This document shows positions 9,302 to 16,838 of a stretch of 60,744 bases of DNA, in pieces. The notes beneath the pieces were generated by a model that had not been told where the DNA came from, did no database searches, and saw nothing but the letters and a program-made list of their open reading frames with translations. Each line of letters opens with the position of its first letter. The stretch's first letter is position 1. A program made the position numbers and the translations under genes. Origin of the DNA: Pseudomonadota bacterium (GTDB taxonomy: Bacteria; Bdellovibrionota; Oligoflexia; Oligoflexales; Oligoflexaceae). The DNA lies in assembly GCA_029556045.1 (NCBI GenBank), contig JAKQGS010000082.1, forward strand, positions 1-60,744. The letters run 5' to 3'.

Positions 9302-10144
9302 TCAGGGTACCAGGATTGGTACAGTGGGGGAAATTTGAAGAACCCAGGGAGCGGGTTTCTTGTCAAAAAAGGCTGCAAGCCCCGCTTGACCCGAACGTGA
9401 GGCACGTGCCGCCGCAATGGCTTCCACCGTTTCTTCACCCTGGCGATAGGCATTTTCCTGCAGGCTGAGCTGGAGGGCTTTATAGGAAGCCTGCGCTTCC
9501 GGACTACCCTGGAGCAATTGATTGATTTCCTCTCGGACAGTCTGTTCCAACTGATCGGATTCAGCGATCGCCTGCACCAGGTGGCATTCCCTGGCTTCCT
9601 GATGGTTAAACACCCGAGCTCCTAGCGTCAATCGGCGCAGGGACCCCTGTGGTATTTTACGGGAGAGGTAAGGGAGTATGACGGCCGGGAGTAGGCCAAC
9701 CCGAATCTCACTCAGACAAAAGCGGGCAGCCGGTGTCGCGATCGCAAAGTCCGTGCAGGCCACAAGACCCACCGCGCCGCCGTAAGCGGCACCTCGCACC
9801 ACACTGATGGTGGGGATGTGCAGGGAATCAAGGGCCTCAAACATGCGGATCAACTTGCGGGCTTCCGCACGGTTTTCCTCAACTCCCAGACGGGCGGAAG
9901 CCTGCATCCAAGTGAGGTCGGCACCGGCGGAAAAGTGTTTGCCAGCCCCCTGCAGCAGCAGAGCGCGGCAGGCCTTGTCCTGGTGTACGGCCTCCAGAGC
10001 CGCAGTCAGGTCCTCCAAAATGTCCCCATTAAAAGCATTGGCGGCCTCTGGTCGATTGATCACCAGCGTCGTCACATGATCGTCGGCGATGGCTCCGTCC
10101 GCGTGGACCAGGGGGATTTTTTGCAGATATGCAGTTTTGGTCAC
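9302..10144 (-). CDS. Enoyl-CoA hydratase/isomerase family protein (methylglutaconyl-CoA hydratase-like)
   Basis: Crotonase-fold enzyme acting on an acyl-CoA. The 280 residues carry the oxyanion-hole blocks GKHFSAGADLTWM and GAAYGGAVGLVACTDFAIA, followed by FCLSEIRVGLLPAVILPYL. FSAGADL.WM with SE.R.GLLPA is the pattern seen in 3-methylglutaconyl-CoA and gamma-carboxygeranoyl-CoA hydratases of leucine or isoprenoid breakdown. Substrate remains an inference. The start is GTG at 10144 with a GAGGG site upstream. It begins 12 bases after the aldehyde dehydrogenase stop, so the two form an operon. The extreme C-terminus (PWVLQISPTVP) departs from the family. Confidence 0.82.
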   Translation of the reverse strand: MTKTAYLQKIPLVHADGAIADDHVTTLVINRPEAANAFNGDILEDLTAALEAVHQDKACRALLLQGAGKHFSAGADLTWMQASARLGVEENRAEARKLIRMFEALDSLHIPTISVVRGAAYGGAVGLVACTDFAIATPAARFCLSEIRVGLLPAVILPYLSRKIPQGSLRRLTLGARVFNHQEARECHLVQAIAESDQLEQTVREEINQLLQGSPEAQASYKALQLSLQENAYRQGEETVEAIAAARASRSGQAGLAAFFDKKPAPWVLQISPTVPILVP

Positions 10145-10156
10145 GATGGTATGCCC

Positions 10157-11704
10157 TCAAATGTCAAATTTGATGCCTTGGGCCAGCGGTAGCTGGGTTC
10201 CATAATTTATCGTATTGGTTTGCCGGCGCATGTAAGCTTTCCAGGCGTCGGAGCCGGATTCGCGGCCTCCTCCGGTTTCTTTTTCGCCCCCGAAGGCTCC
10301 GCCAATCTCCGCACCTGACGTGCCGATATTGACGTTGGCAATGCCGCAATCAGAACCCCAGGCTGACAGAAACTGCTCTGCTTCCCGCAGGTTGTTGGTA
10401 AAGATCGACGAACTCAATCCCTGTTTGACACCGTTTTGAACGGCAATGGCATTTTCAACGGTGCCGGAATATTTCAGCAGATAAAGAATGGGGGCAAAAG
10501 TCTCTTCTTGTACCATGTGGAACTGAGGTTTGGCTTCCACAATGGCGGGACGGACATAACAGCCGGATTCATAGCCTGCGCCGGTAAGAGTCTCGCCCCC
10601 GTAGACGATCTTGGCACCTTCTTCCTGGCCGTGCCGCAGGGCTTTTTGCATTAAGGCAACCGCGTCTTTGTCAATCAAGGGTCCAACGTGGTTTTGTTCA
10701 TCCAGGGGTGATCCGATGCGCAGCCCTTGATAGGCTTTGACGATGGTTTCTTTCACTTTGTCGTAGATGGACTCATGGATGATCAGGCGACGGGTGGTGG
10801 TGCAACGTTGACCGCAGGTTCCCACCGCCCCAAATACGATGCCGGGCAGCGCCAGCTTCAGATCTGCATCGGGGGTGAGAATGATGGCGTTGTTGCCACC
10901 CAGTTCAAGAATTGAACGCCCCAATCGGCGAGCCACCAGTTCCCCAACTTTTTTACCCATGCGGGTTGAGCCAGTGGCGGAAATCAGGGGTACCCGCTCG
11001 TCGTTGACCATGGTTTCTCCAATCTCACCGACATCCCCCACGATCATATTGAAAACCCCCTCGGGGATTTGATTCTCCTTCAGCACATCCTTCATGATGT
11101 TAAAACAGGCGACAGCAGACAGGGGCGTTTTCTCGGAGGGCTTCCACACGGTGACGTCCCCACAAACCGCGGCGATCATGGAGTTCCAGGACCACACTGC
11201 CACCGGAAAGTTAAAGGCGGAAATGATTCCCACCACTCCCATGGGGTGCCATTGCTCGTACATGCGGTGATTGGGGCGCTCCGAATGCATGGTCAGGCCA
11301 TGCAACTGACGGGATAAGCCCACCGCGAAATCACAGATGTCGATCATCTCCTGCACTTCTCCGAGGCCTTCCTGCAGGGATTTCCCCATTTCGTAGGCCA
11401 CCAGTTGCCCCAGCGGCTTTTTGTATTGCCGTAGACGTAGGCCGATCTGGCGCACCACTTCGCCTCGCTTGGGTGCAGGGGTCTGACGCCAGGTCTCGAA
11501 TGCCCGAAGGGCTACCGTCATCATGGCGTCATAGTCTTTGCGGGTGGCTTTGGCGATTTTTCCCACCAACTGCCCATCAACCGGAGAATAGGATTCAAAA
11601 ACGGAACCTGAAGAGCTCCCGTGCCATTCGCAACCAGTGGAAACCGGTTGGCAGGTTCCCGAGATGCCAAGTTCCTTTAAAAAGCCCATATCCTGATGAC
11701 TCAT
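10157..11704 (-). CDS. Aldehyde dehydrogenase, ALDH7/antiquitin type (aminoadipate semialdehyde dehydrogenase-like)
   Basis: NAD-dependent oxidation of an aldehyde; ALDH7 enzymes act on alpha-aminoadipate semialdehyde in lysine breakdown. With the ATG at 11704 (GAAAGGATC ribosome site) the protein has 515 residues, the usual length. The larger open frame extends 102 codons upstream through the terminator of the next gene and is not credible. Seen: cofactor block SAFNFPVAVWSWN, SATGSTRMGKK, catalytic Glu in ILELGGNNA, and catalytic Cys in GTCGQRCTTTRRL. The C-terminal GGAFGGEKETGGGRESGSDAWKAY region is the ALDH7 hallmark. It leads a two-gene operon with the enoyl-CoA hydratase, suggesting amino-acid catabolism. 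Confidence 0.9.
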   Translation of the reverse strand: MSHQDMGFLKELGISGTCQPVSTGCEWHGSSSGSVFESYSPVDGQLVGKIAKATRKDYDAMMTVALRAFETWRQTPAPKRGEVVRQIGLRLRQYKKPLGQLVAYEMGKSLQEGLGEVQEMIDICDFAVGLSRQLHGLTMHSERPNHRMYEQWHPMGVVGIISAFNFPVAVWSWNSMIAAVCGDVTVWKPSEKTPLSAVACFNIMKDVLKENQIPEGVFNMIVGDVGEIGETMVNDERVPLISATGSTRMGKKVGELVARRLGRSILELGGNNAIILTPDADLKLALPGIVFGAVGTCGQRCTTTRRLIIHESIYDKVKETIVKAYQGLRIGSPLDEQNHVGPLIDKDAVALMQKALRHGQEEGAKIVYGGETLTGAGYESGCYVRPAIVEAKPQFHMVQEETFAPILYLLKYSGTVENAIAVQNGVKQGLSSSIFTNNLREAEQFLSAWGSDCGIANVNIGTSGAEIGGAFGGEKETGGGRESGSDAWKAYMRRQTNTINYGTQLPLAQGIKFDI

Positions 11705-11732
11705 CGGTTGATCCTTTCCGTTGCGAAATCTG

Positions 11733-11757
11733 AAAAAAAAGCCCCGAGGCGGGGCTT
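11733..11757 (-). terminator. Rho-independent terminator of the deiminase gene
   Basis: Stem AAGCCCC/GGGGCTT (11739-11745 and 11751-11757) with a 5-base loop. On the minus strand it is followed by eight T residues. It separates the deiminase gene from the ALDH gene and supports the ATG at 11704 as the ALDH start. Confidence 0.85.
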
Positions 11758-11810
11758 CGAAGCTATCACAAAGGCAGGCGTTATAACAGGGGTTTATCCC
11801 AATCGTCGGG

Positions 11811-13124
11811 TCACTGTTCCGACACAGCTGGGAGGGGGGAATCTGCCACCGCCGACGACAGGTTGGGATCCCCAACCTGCATGGTGACGCAATGGATGGC
11901 GCCCCCCATCTGAACCAGGGTGTCGGCCTCGATAAAGACGGTTTTATAGCCAAATTTCTGGTGAGTTGCGATGATTTCAGCCTCATATTCCGCAAAAAAT
12001 GGCTGGTCAAGGTAGGGGATATTATCCGATTGGTTGCGCTGAACGATAGGCGGCATCACCTTGTAGCGAGGTACAATGATGGTATCGTTCACTGTCAGAC
12101 TATTGATATAGGATGGAATCACGTCGTCTTTATCCGCATGGGGTACCGGCATGGGAAGGCGCACCACTTGAAATCCGAAGTCGCGGATTTCGGTCGCCCG
12201 GGTATCCAAGTACTTTTTCATAACCTTTGCCATGCGGTACCCTTGGGTATTGGGATCGATGCCCGCCAGGGTGTTATCGCGGATTTCGCCGACGGCGATC
12301 GTGGAATCGTTGAGAAATTTGGCCCATACATCGATGTGCCCGGTGACTTCATAATCCATACGCGGAAAGAGGAGCACCCTGCGGCATCCCGCAAATGACA
12401 TGTAGAGTTTGGATATGTCTTCTTCGGTCAGAAGCATATCATCCTGACGGTAACGACGACGGTTGGCGCGACTCACGCGATCCGTCAGGAGGCATTCACC
12501 CCGGCCGTTGATCATGAAGTTGCCGCCCTCGTTGTAGATGGGGAGGGTGATGCGGGGGAGTGGCATGGCCTTTACCAGAGATTGGGGGGCAAAATCATCG
12601 GATTCGCGGTTGGGATAGTAGTTCATATCCACCATGCGTAAGTCACCCTTTTCATGACCGCGGGCAAAAAGCGGTGTCCAGTCGCGGGCCCAAACGGACA
12701 TCACGCCGGCATGACCGTTTTCCACGATTTCCACCTGACTCATGCGATCTCCCAGAAGGTCCCGCAATGGCTGCAGGACAGATACCGCGTTTTGGGTCAT
12801 GGAAAACCCCTGCGGTACCACCAGATAAATTTTGGGAGCACCGGCCTCCAAAATCGCTTGAATTAAATCCTCCCGGTGATGGGTCTCGAGTAGGGGTAGT
12901 CCGACGATGACAGCCTGTGTGCGATAGTGCTCCGGAATCACCAATTGCTGGTTGATAAATTGGGCCTGATCCAGAGCGTCGGAGTTTTCGTAGTGACCAC
13001 TGGGGGTAGACTTCCCGGACCTTTCCGGACCACAGGCGGACAGAATAACCATGGTTATGGCCACCCAAAGTGGTCCGTATAAACGGGGGAACAGCACCGT
13101 TGATGGAATTGTTTTGAATTTCAT
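11811..13124 (-). CDS. Lipoprotein of the agmatine/peptidyl-arginine deiminase family
   Basis: Predicted guanidino-group hydrolase of the PAD_porph fold (agmatine or arginine side chains to citrulline-type products plus ammonia). With the start at 13124 (GAGGGGG ribosome site) it has 437 residues and a signal peptide ending in the lipobox ILSAC. Active-site blocks are present: WARDWTPLF, the EGGNFMINGRGECLL loop, GHIDVWAKF with the catalytic His, and GGAIHC with the nucleophilic Cys 26 residues from the end. Agmatine deiminases are normally cytoplasmic, so export as a lipoprotein points instead to extracellular agmatine or protein-arginine substrates, as for the Porphyromonas enzyme. It diverges from the bufferin locus. 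Confidence 0.82.
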   Translation of the reverse strand: MKFKTIPSTVLFPRLYGPLWVAITMVILSACGPERSGKSTPSGHYENSDALDQAQFINQQLVIPEHYRTQAVIVGLPLLETHHREDLIQAILEAGAPKIYLVVPQGFSMTQNAVSVLQPLRDLLGDRMSQVEIVENGHAGVMSVWARDWTPLFARGHEKGDLRMVDMNYYPNRESDDFAPQSLVKAMPLPRITLPIYNEGGNFMINGRGECLLTDRVSRANRRRYRQDDMLLTEEDISKLYMSFAGCRRVLLFPRMDYEVTGHIDVWAKFLNDSTIAVGEIRDNTLAGIDPNTQGYRMAKVMKKYLDTRATEIRDFGFQVVRLPMPVPHADKDDVIPSYINSLTVNDTIIVPRYKVMPPIVQRNQSDNIPYLDQPFFAEYEAEIIATHQKFGYKTVFIEADTLVQMGGAIHCVTMQVGDPNLSSAVADSPLPAVSEQ

Positions 13125-13273
13125 TTTGCGATCCCCCTCAGGTGTGACTGGCCATCCAGCCAATTGAGGTTCTTCTATGCGAATATTTCCTAGTGTGCAA
13201 GTCTTATTCGTGAGGCTCAAGGGGTTTAACCTTAAGAATAATCGGAGCCAGTATTATTGAACAATCTATGTCA

Positions 13274-13302
13274 TTGCGCCGCACTAATGGTTCACTTATC
13301 AT
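13274..13302 (+). promoter_or_regulatory. Candidate sigma70-type promoter of the bufferin locus
   Basis: TTGCGC (13274-13279), a 17-base spacer and TATCAT (13297-13302), 34 bases before the start of the precursor gene. Spacing is ideal; each hexamer has two or fewer departures from consensus. No metal-regulator operator was recognised. Confidence 0.4.
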
Positions 13303-13335
13303 TATTTTAAATTTCACATCATAGGGGTAATTTTC

Positions 13336-13662
13336 ATGGATAAGAAATCGTTTGGTATGATGGCTGCCGCTACCGTTGCTCTCCTGTCCGCTGGTACTGT
13401 TTTGGCTGGTCCGAAAGTGACGAAGGGTCATGTCTGCCAAAACAATTCCTGCAAGGGTAAATCCGCTTGTTCTGGACTGGGCAATAACTCCTGTGGCGGT
13501 CAAAACAGCTGCAAAGGCAAGGGCTGGCTGGATCATGATAATGAAAAAGACTGTGCTGCCAATGGCGGCAAGTGGGCGAAAGCCGAGGCTGACAAGGGCG
13601 CTGCCAAGAAAGATGCGGCACCTGGTGGTAAAGCCGACGGTAAAGCGCATCCAACGAAATAA
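13336..13662 (+). CDS. Bufferin-type RiPP precursor (BufA2-like), six cysteines
   Basis: A 108-residue exported precursor. It has a Sec signal peptide (about 1-24, ending TVLA), then a Cys-rich core with Cys at 34, 39, 45, 53, 59 and 73, spaced in repeats of the form NNSCKGK and QNSCKGKGW. The tail is a low-complexity Lys/Ala/Gly/Asp stretch. Bufferins are copper-buffering peptides made by MNIO enzymes that modify their cysteines; the CKGKGW motif matches the BufA2 class as I remember it. The MNIO gene follows after a terminator. A weak ribosome site (AGGGG) precedes the ATG. A frame on the opposite strand across this gene is a shadow. Confidence 0.78.
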   Translation: MDKKSFGMMAAATVALLSAGTVLAGPKVTKGHVCQNNSCKGKSACSGLGNNSCGGQNSCKGKGWLDHDNEKDCAANGGKWAKAEADKGAAKKDAAPGGKADGKAHPTK

Positions 13663-13687
13663 GGCCCTTGGCTCGAATGTTCAAGGA

Positions 13688-13711
13688 GGGGGCCAAATTG
13701 GCCCCCTTTTT
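13688..13711 (+). terminator. Intercistronic terminator between precursor and MNIO enzyme
   Basis: Stem GGGGGCCAA/TTGGCCCCC (13688-13696 and 13698-13706) followed by TTTTT. It lies 25 bases after the precursor stop and 48 bases before the enzyme start. Partial read-through would give more precursor than enzyme. Confidence 0.8.
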
Positions 13712-13758
13712 AGTAAACTCGCACCATATCTGCGGGTCCCCCAGCAAGGAGACGTGAC

Positions 13759-15474
13759 ATGAACAAATTACAGGGTTTTGGAGTCGGATTTCGACCGCCT
13801 CATTATGCCGAAATCACGTCCTCCCTCCCCCGAGAGATCGATTGGTTTGAGGTCATCAGTGAAAACTTCATGGCAACCGGCGGGCGTCCCCGTCACTATC
13901 TGGCCAAGTTAAAAGAACACTATCCAGTCGTGTTGCATGGCGTCGGGCTTTCCATCGCGGGGACTGATCCCCTGGATCGTCAGTATCTCAAGGCGCTCAA
14001 AAATCTGGCAGACTGGGTCAATCCCCCTCTCATCACGGACCATCTGTGTTGGACCTCTTCGCGGGGGAGGCATAGTCACGACCTTCTACCCTTTCCCTAC
14101 CATGAAGCCAGCCTGCGGCATATCACCACCCGCATCGACGAGGTTCAGGACTATTTGGGACGGCGCATTTTGCTTGAAAACCCCTCCGCCTACATAGCGT
14201 TTCATAGTTCCACGGTAGGGGAGGCTGAATTTCTGGAGGAACTCTGTCGCCGCACAGGATGTGGCATTCTGCTGGACCTCAACAACCTGTACGTTAATTC
14301 CCAGAATCTGGGGTTTGATCCATTGCAATACCTTGCCGTTATGAGCCCTGATCACGTGGGGCAGTTTCATGTGGCCGGTCATACGGTCTATCCGGATATT
14401 CGGATCGATACCCATGACCACCACGTACCCGAGGAGGTGTGGCATCTGTACCGACTTGCGGTCCTCAAGTTTCCGCATGTACCCACCCTATTGGAGTGGG
14501 ATGACAAGATTCCGGAAGTGGCGGTGCTTTTAGAAGAAGTGGGCCGTGCCCGCCGCGAAGCCGAAGCTGCGCAGGCGAATCGACTTAACCTCGGAACATC
14601 AATGCAGTGGGATAGCGGAACTAGGGCATCCAGATCCTGCGAAACCACTGCTGAACCTCTCAATCTGGATCTATCAGCTTTGCAATCACAATTTTTTGAT
14701 GCCATTGCTCGCCGGAGTGAACCGGAATCCCATTTTGTGCATGGCATAACCCATAATCAAACGCCGGTGCATAGCCAGCGCGGATTTTCAGTCTATCACC
14801 AGGGATTTTTCCTGCGGGCCCGCGATGCTATGAAAGACTTTTTCCCCACCATGGCCTTTATTCTGGAGGATGCGGGAATGGAAGCCCTTGTGGCGGACTA
14901 TCTCGAACATTTTCCATCCACGCATTATTCCATCAATTATATCGGGCGCAATTTTGAAACCTATCTGCGGCAGCACAAATTGCCCATGGACTTCGGGGTG
15001 GAGGCCACAGTCCTTGCGGACCTGGCGGCCTTTGAATGGACCCGTATGGAAGTTCTGATAGCTCCGGACGGTCCTTCGCCCGTGGGGATCGGATGTCTGG
15101 CGGAGGTGGACGAGGAGCAATGGGCGCAGCTGCGGATCATTTTTGCCCCGCAGGCCATTGTGCTGGATCTGGACTATGATATTGCCAGCGTATGGCACAC
15201 GGTGGAACGTGGAGAGATCCCCGCGATACCGGAGGAAGCTGTGCAGACTATTCTGTTCTATCGCGATAATCTGGACGTCGCTCATGAGGTGATCCCCGAA
15301 CGGGAGGGGATGGCCTTCCGATTAGCGCAAGAGGGCCGGCCTTTGTGGGATGTATGCCAAGCCATGGCGGCGCGACGGGAGGTCGACCAGGTGTTGGTGC
15401 AGGAGGTGATGACCTATCTCCAGCATTGGTTTGCAGCTGGTATCGTGACGGAAATAACCCTCGATCAACCATAA
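13759..15474 (+). CDS. MNIO (DUF692) maturase fused to DUF2063 partner: BufB-BufC fusion
   Basis: Two proteins of the bufferin pathway in one 571-residue chain. Residues about 5-285 are a DUF692 multinuclear non-heme iron oxidase: likely metal and active-site residues include His60 (VVLHGVGLS), Asp94-His95, Glu140-Asn141 (LENPSAYI), Asp173 (LLDLNNLYVN), His204/His208 (FHVAGH), Asp217/His219 and Glu246. After a linker of about 40 residues, residues 310-571 resemble DUF2063, the precursor-binding partner usually encoded separately. MNIO enzymes oxidise cysteines to oxazolone/thioamide or thiooxazole groups; the exact product here is unknown. The gene lies 96 bases after the six-Cys precursor. 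The DoxX-like BufD of many loci is absent. Confidence 0.85.
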   Translation: MNKLQGFGVGFRPPHYAEITSSLPREIDWFEVISENFMATGGRPRHYLAKLKEHYPVVLHGVGLSIAGTDPLDRQYLKALKNLADWVNPPLITDHLCWTSSRGRHSHDLLPFPYHEASLRHITTRIDEVQDYLGRRILLENPSAYIAFHSSTVGEAEFLEELCRRTGCGILLDLNNLYVNSQNLGFDPLQYLAVMSPDHVGQFHVAGHTVYPDIRIDTHDHHVPEEVWHLYRLAVLKFPHVPTLLEWDDKIPEVAVLLEEVGRARREAEAAQANRLNLGTSMQWDSGTRASRSCETTAEPLNLDLSALQSQFFDAIARRSEPESHFVHGITHNQTPVHSQRGFSVYHQGFFLRARDAMKDFFPTMAFILEDAGMEALVADYLEHFPSTHYSINYIGRNFETYLRQHKLPMDFGVEATVLADLAAFEWTRMEVLIAPDGPSPVGIGCLAEVDEEQWAQLRIIFAPQAIVLDLDYDIASVWHTVERGEIPAIPEEAVQTILFYRDNLDVAHEVIPEREGMAFRLAQEGRPLWDVCQAMAARREVDQVLVQEVMTYLQHWFAAGIVTEITLDQP

Positions 15475-15498
15475 CTGACAGTTCTTTAAAAATTTCAT

Positions 15499-15530
15499 AA
15501 AAAAAGGCTGGGACTGACCAGCCTTTTTTT
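15499..15530. terminator. Bidirectional terminator
   Basis: GGCTGG/CCAGCC stem (15506-15511 and 15518-15523) flanked by A7 on the left and T7 on the right, so it can stop transcripts from both the MNIO gene and the facing small gene. Confidence 0.85.
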
Positions 15531-15547
15531 AACTTATAGAATGGACG

Positions 15548-15832
15548 TCAGTAGTCGGTGATTTCACCGCTCGGGGCGTCATCGCTTGGTTCTTCACCAA
15601 CTTCAGATTCTTCTGTCTCTGGAGGCATATCGCTGCGATCCATGCCATCGCCTTCCATGATGGCGCCTGATTCATCCGGCACCATGGGTTCGATTGTATT
15701 TTCCTGTGCCGGTGAGGAGGCATCCGGGCTTTCACCGGTCGAAGATTTTTCGCCTTCATCATCAGAGCAACGGGATGCAGACAGGAGAAGGGCTTGTGCG
15801 GACACAACCAGGAACAAAAGTATCTTTTTCAT
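15548..15832 (-). CDS. Small acidic exported protein, unknown function
   Basis: A 94-residue protein with a signal peptide (start MKKILLFLVV) set by a GGGAG ribosome site before the ATG at 15832. The mature part is low-complexity and strongly acidic (Ser, Glu, Asp, Pro), with no recognisable fold. The sequence around the only cysteine (SASRC) resembles a lipobox but has Arg before Cys, so lipidation is doubtful. It faces the bufferin operon across a shared terminator. No function can be assigned. Confidence 0.6.
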   Translation of the reverse strand: MKKILLFLVVSAQALLLSASRCSDDEGEKSSTGESPDASSPAQENTIEPMVPDESGAIMEGDGMDRSDMPPETEESEVGEEPSDDAPSGEITDY

Positions 15833-15933
15833 GTGAACTCCCGAAGGTGTTAGTAATCCCTTACAAGCATGCCATATGAGCGGGGTAATTTTCAAATTTT
15901 ATGCGTTAGCTTTGGCCAATAAAACACTCCCCA

Positions 15934-16368
15934 TCACAGGGGCTCGGCGACCAGCGTGGCTATTTTATCAAGCAGACCGTTGACAAAGGAGCCGGAGTGT
16001 TCAGTGCCGTACTTTTTCGCCAATTCAATCGCCTCATTGATGACCACCTTGGTCGGAGTTCCTTTGTGCATCAATTCCCAGGTGGCAACACGTAAGACAC
16101 AACGGTCGGTGGATGCCATGCGATCGATACTCCAATTGACGGAAACGCCTGAGATGGTTTCATCAATTCTGGGAAGTTCGTCGTAAATGCCCTCCACCAT
16201 GCCGCGGGAGATTTGCGCTACTTTGGGAGCAATCTTGAAATTTTCGATGAATTGGGAAAAGTGGCTATCGGAAAAATGAAAGAGGCGCTCACATTCGGAC
16301 TGATACAAAAACTGCACTGCCCGTTCACGCGCTTCTGAATTGGGATGGGTAAAAGAGTCCTGTGTCAC
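15934..16368 (-). CDS. nusB: Transcription antitermination factor NusB
   Basis: All-helical 144-residue protein that with NusE (S10) binds boxA in rRNA leaders. It shows the N-terminal ARERAVQFLYQSE motif and the C-terminal pattern VVINEAIELAKKYGTEHSGSFVNG that is diagnostic of the family. The start is GTG at 16368, overlapping the ribH stop (GTGA). ribH-nusB pairing is common in bacteria. It is the last gene of the minus-strand rib operon. Confidence 0.94.
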   Translation of the reverse strand: MTQDSFTHPNSEARERAVQFLYQSECERLFHFSDSHFSQFIENFKIAPKVAQISRGMVEGIYDELPRIDETISGVSVNWSIDRMASTDRCVLRVATWELMHKGTPTKVVINEAIELAKKYGTEHSGSFVNGLLDKIATLVAEPL

Positions 16369-16808
16369 TTGGCACCCCAGTGGTCCAGTTGTTTCATGGT
16401 GGATACCATTTTAACGGCAGTGACACCCGCTTCGTAGCCCTTGTTTCCAAGTTTTAAGCCCGCGCGGTTCAAAGCCTGCTCCACGGTGTCAGTGGTCAGG
16501 ACCCCAAAAATGACTGGAACACCGGAATCCAGACCTGCTTTCATTAAACCTGCGGCCGCCTGCCCCGCCACATGGTCAAAATGCGCGGTTTCACCTTTGA
16601 TCACTGCACCGATGGCAATAATGGCGCCGAATCTGCCAGTCCGGGCGGCCTTTGCTGCCACCTGAGGAAGTTCGAAACTACCGGGTACCCATATCTCATC
16701 GATATGATCGGCTTTGACGCCGCTTTCCAATAACGCATCACGAGCGCCACTGGCCAAGGGGCGGGTAATCAATTCATTAAACCGGGCAGCCACGATCAGA
16801 TAACGCAT
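16365..16808 (-). CDS. ribH: 6,7-dimethyl-8-ribityllumazine synthase
   Basis: Penultimate step of riboflavin synthesis, joining the pyrimidine intermediate and dihydroxybutanone phosphate. The 147 residues show RFNELIT, the VPGSFELP loop, IAIGAVIKGETAHFDHV with the catalytic His, and PVIFGVLTTDT. The family's GTKAGNKG-like segment appears as GLKLGNKGYEAG. It starts 30 bases after the ribB stop and overlaps nusB. Riboflavin synthase (ribE) and ribD are not in the window. Confidence 0.95.
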   Translation of the reverse strand: MRYLIVAARFNELITRPLASGARDALLESGVKADHIDEIWVPGSFELPQVAAKAARTGRFGAIIAIGAVIKGETAHFDHVAGQAAAGLMKAGLDSGVPVIFGVLTTDTVEQALNRAGLKLGNKGYEAGVTAVKMVSTMKQLDHWGAK

Positions 16809-16838
16809 GAAGGCTGATGTCCTTTCAATAGCCGCAAC

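Noticed and set aside
11705..12010. 102-codon N-terminal extension of the aldehyde dehydrogenase
   Set aside because: It runs through a strong terminator and into the deiminase gene; the family starts near the ATG at 11704, which has a ribosome site.
13204..13650. Minus-strand frame of 148 codons across the bufferin precursor
   Set aside because: It is antisense to a gene with signal peptide, Cys motifs and matching downstream enzyme; its own product has no recognisable feature or ribosome site.
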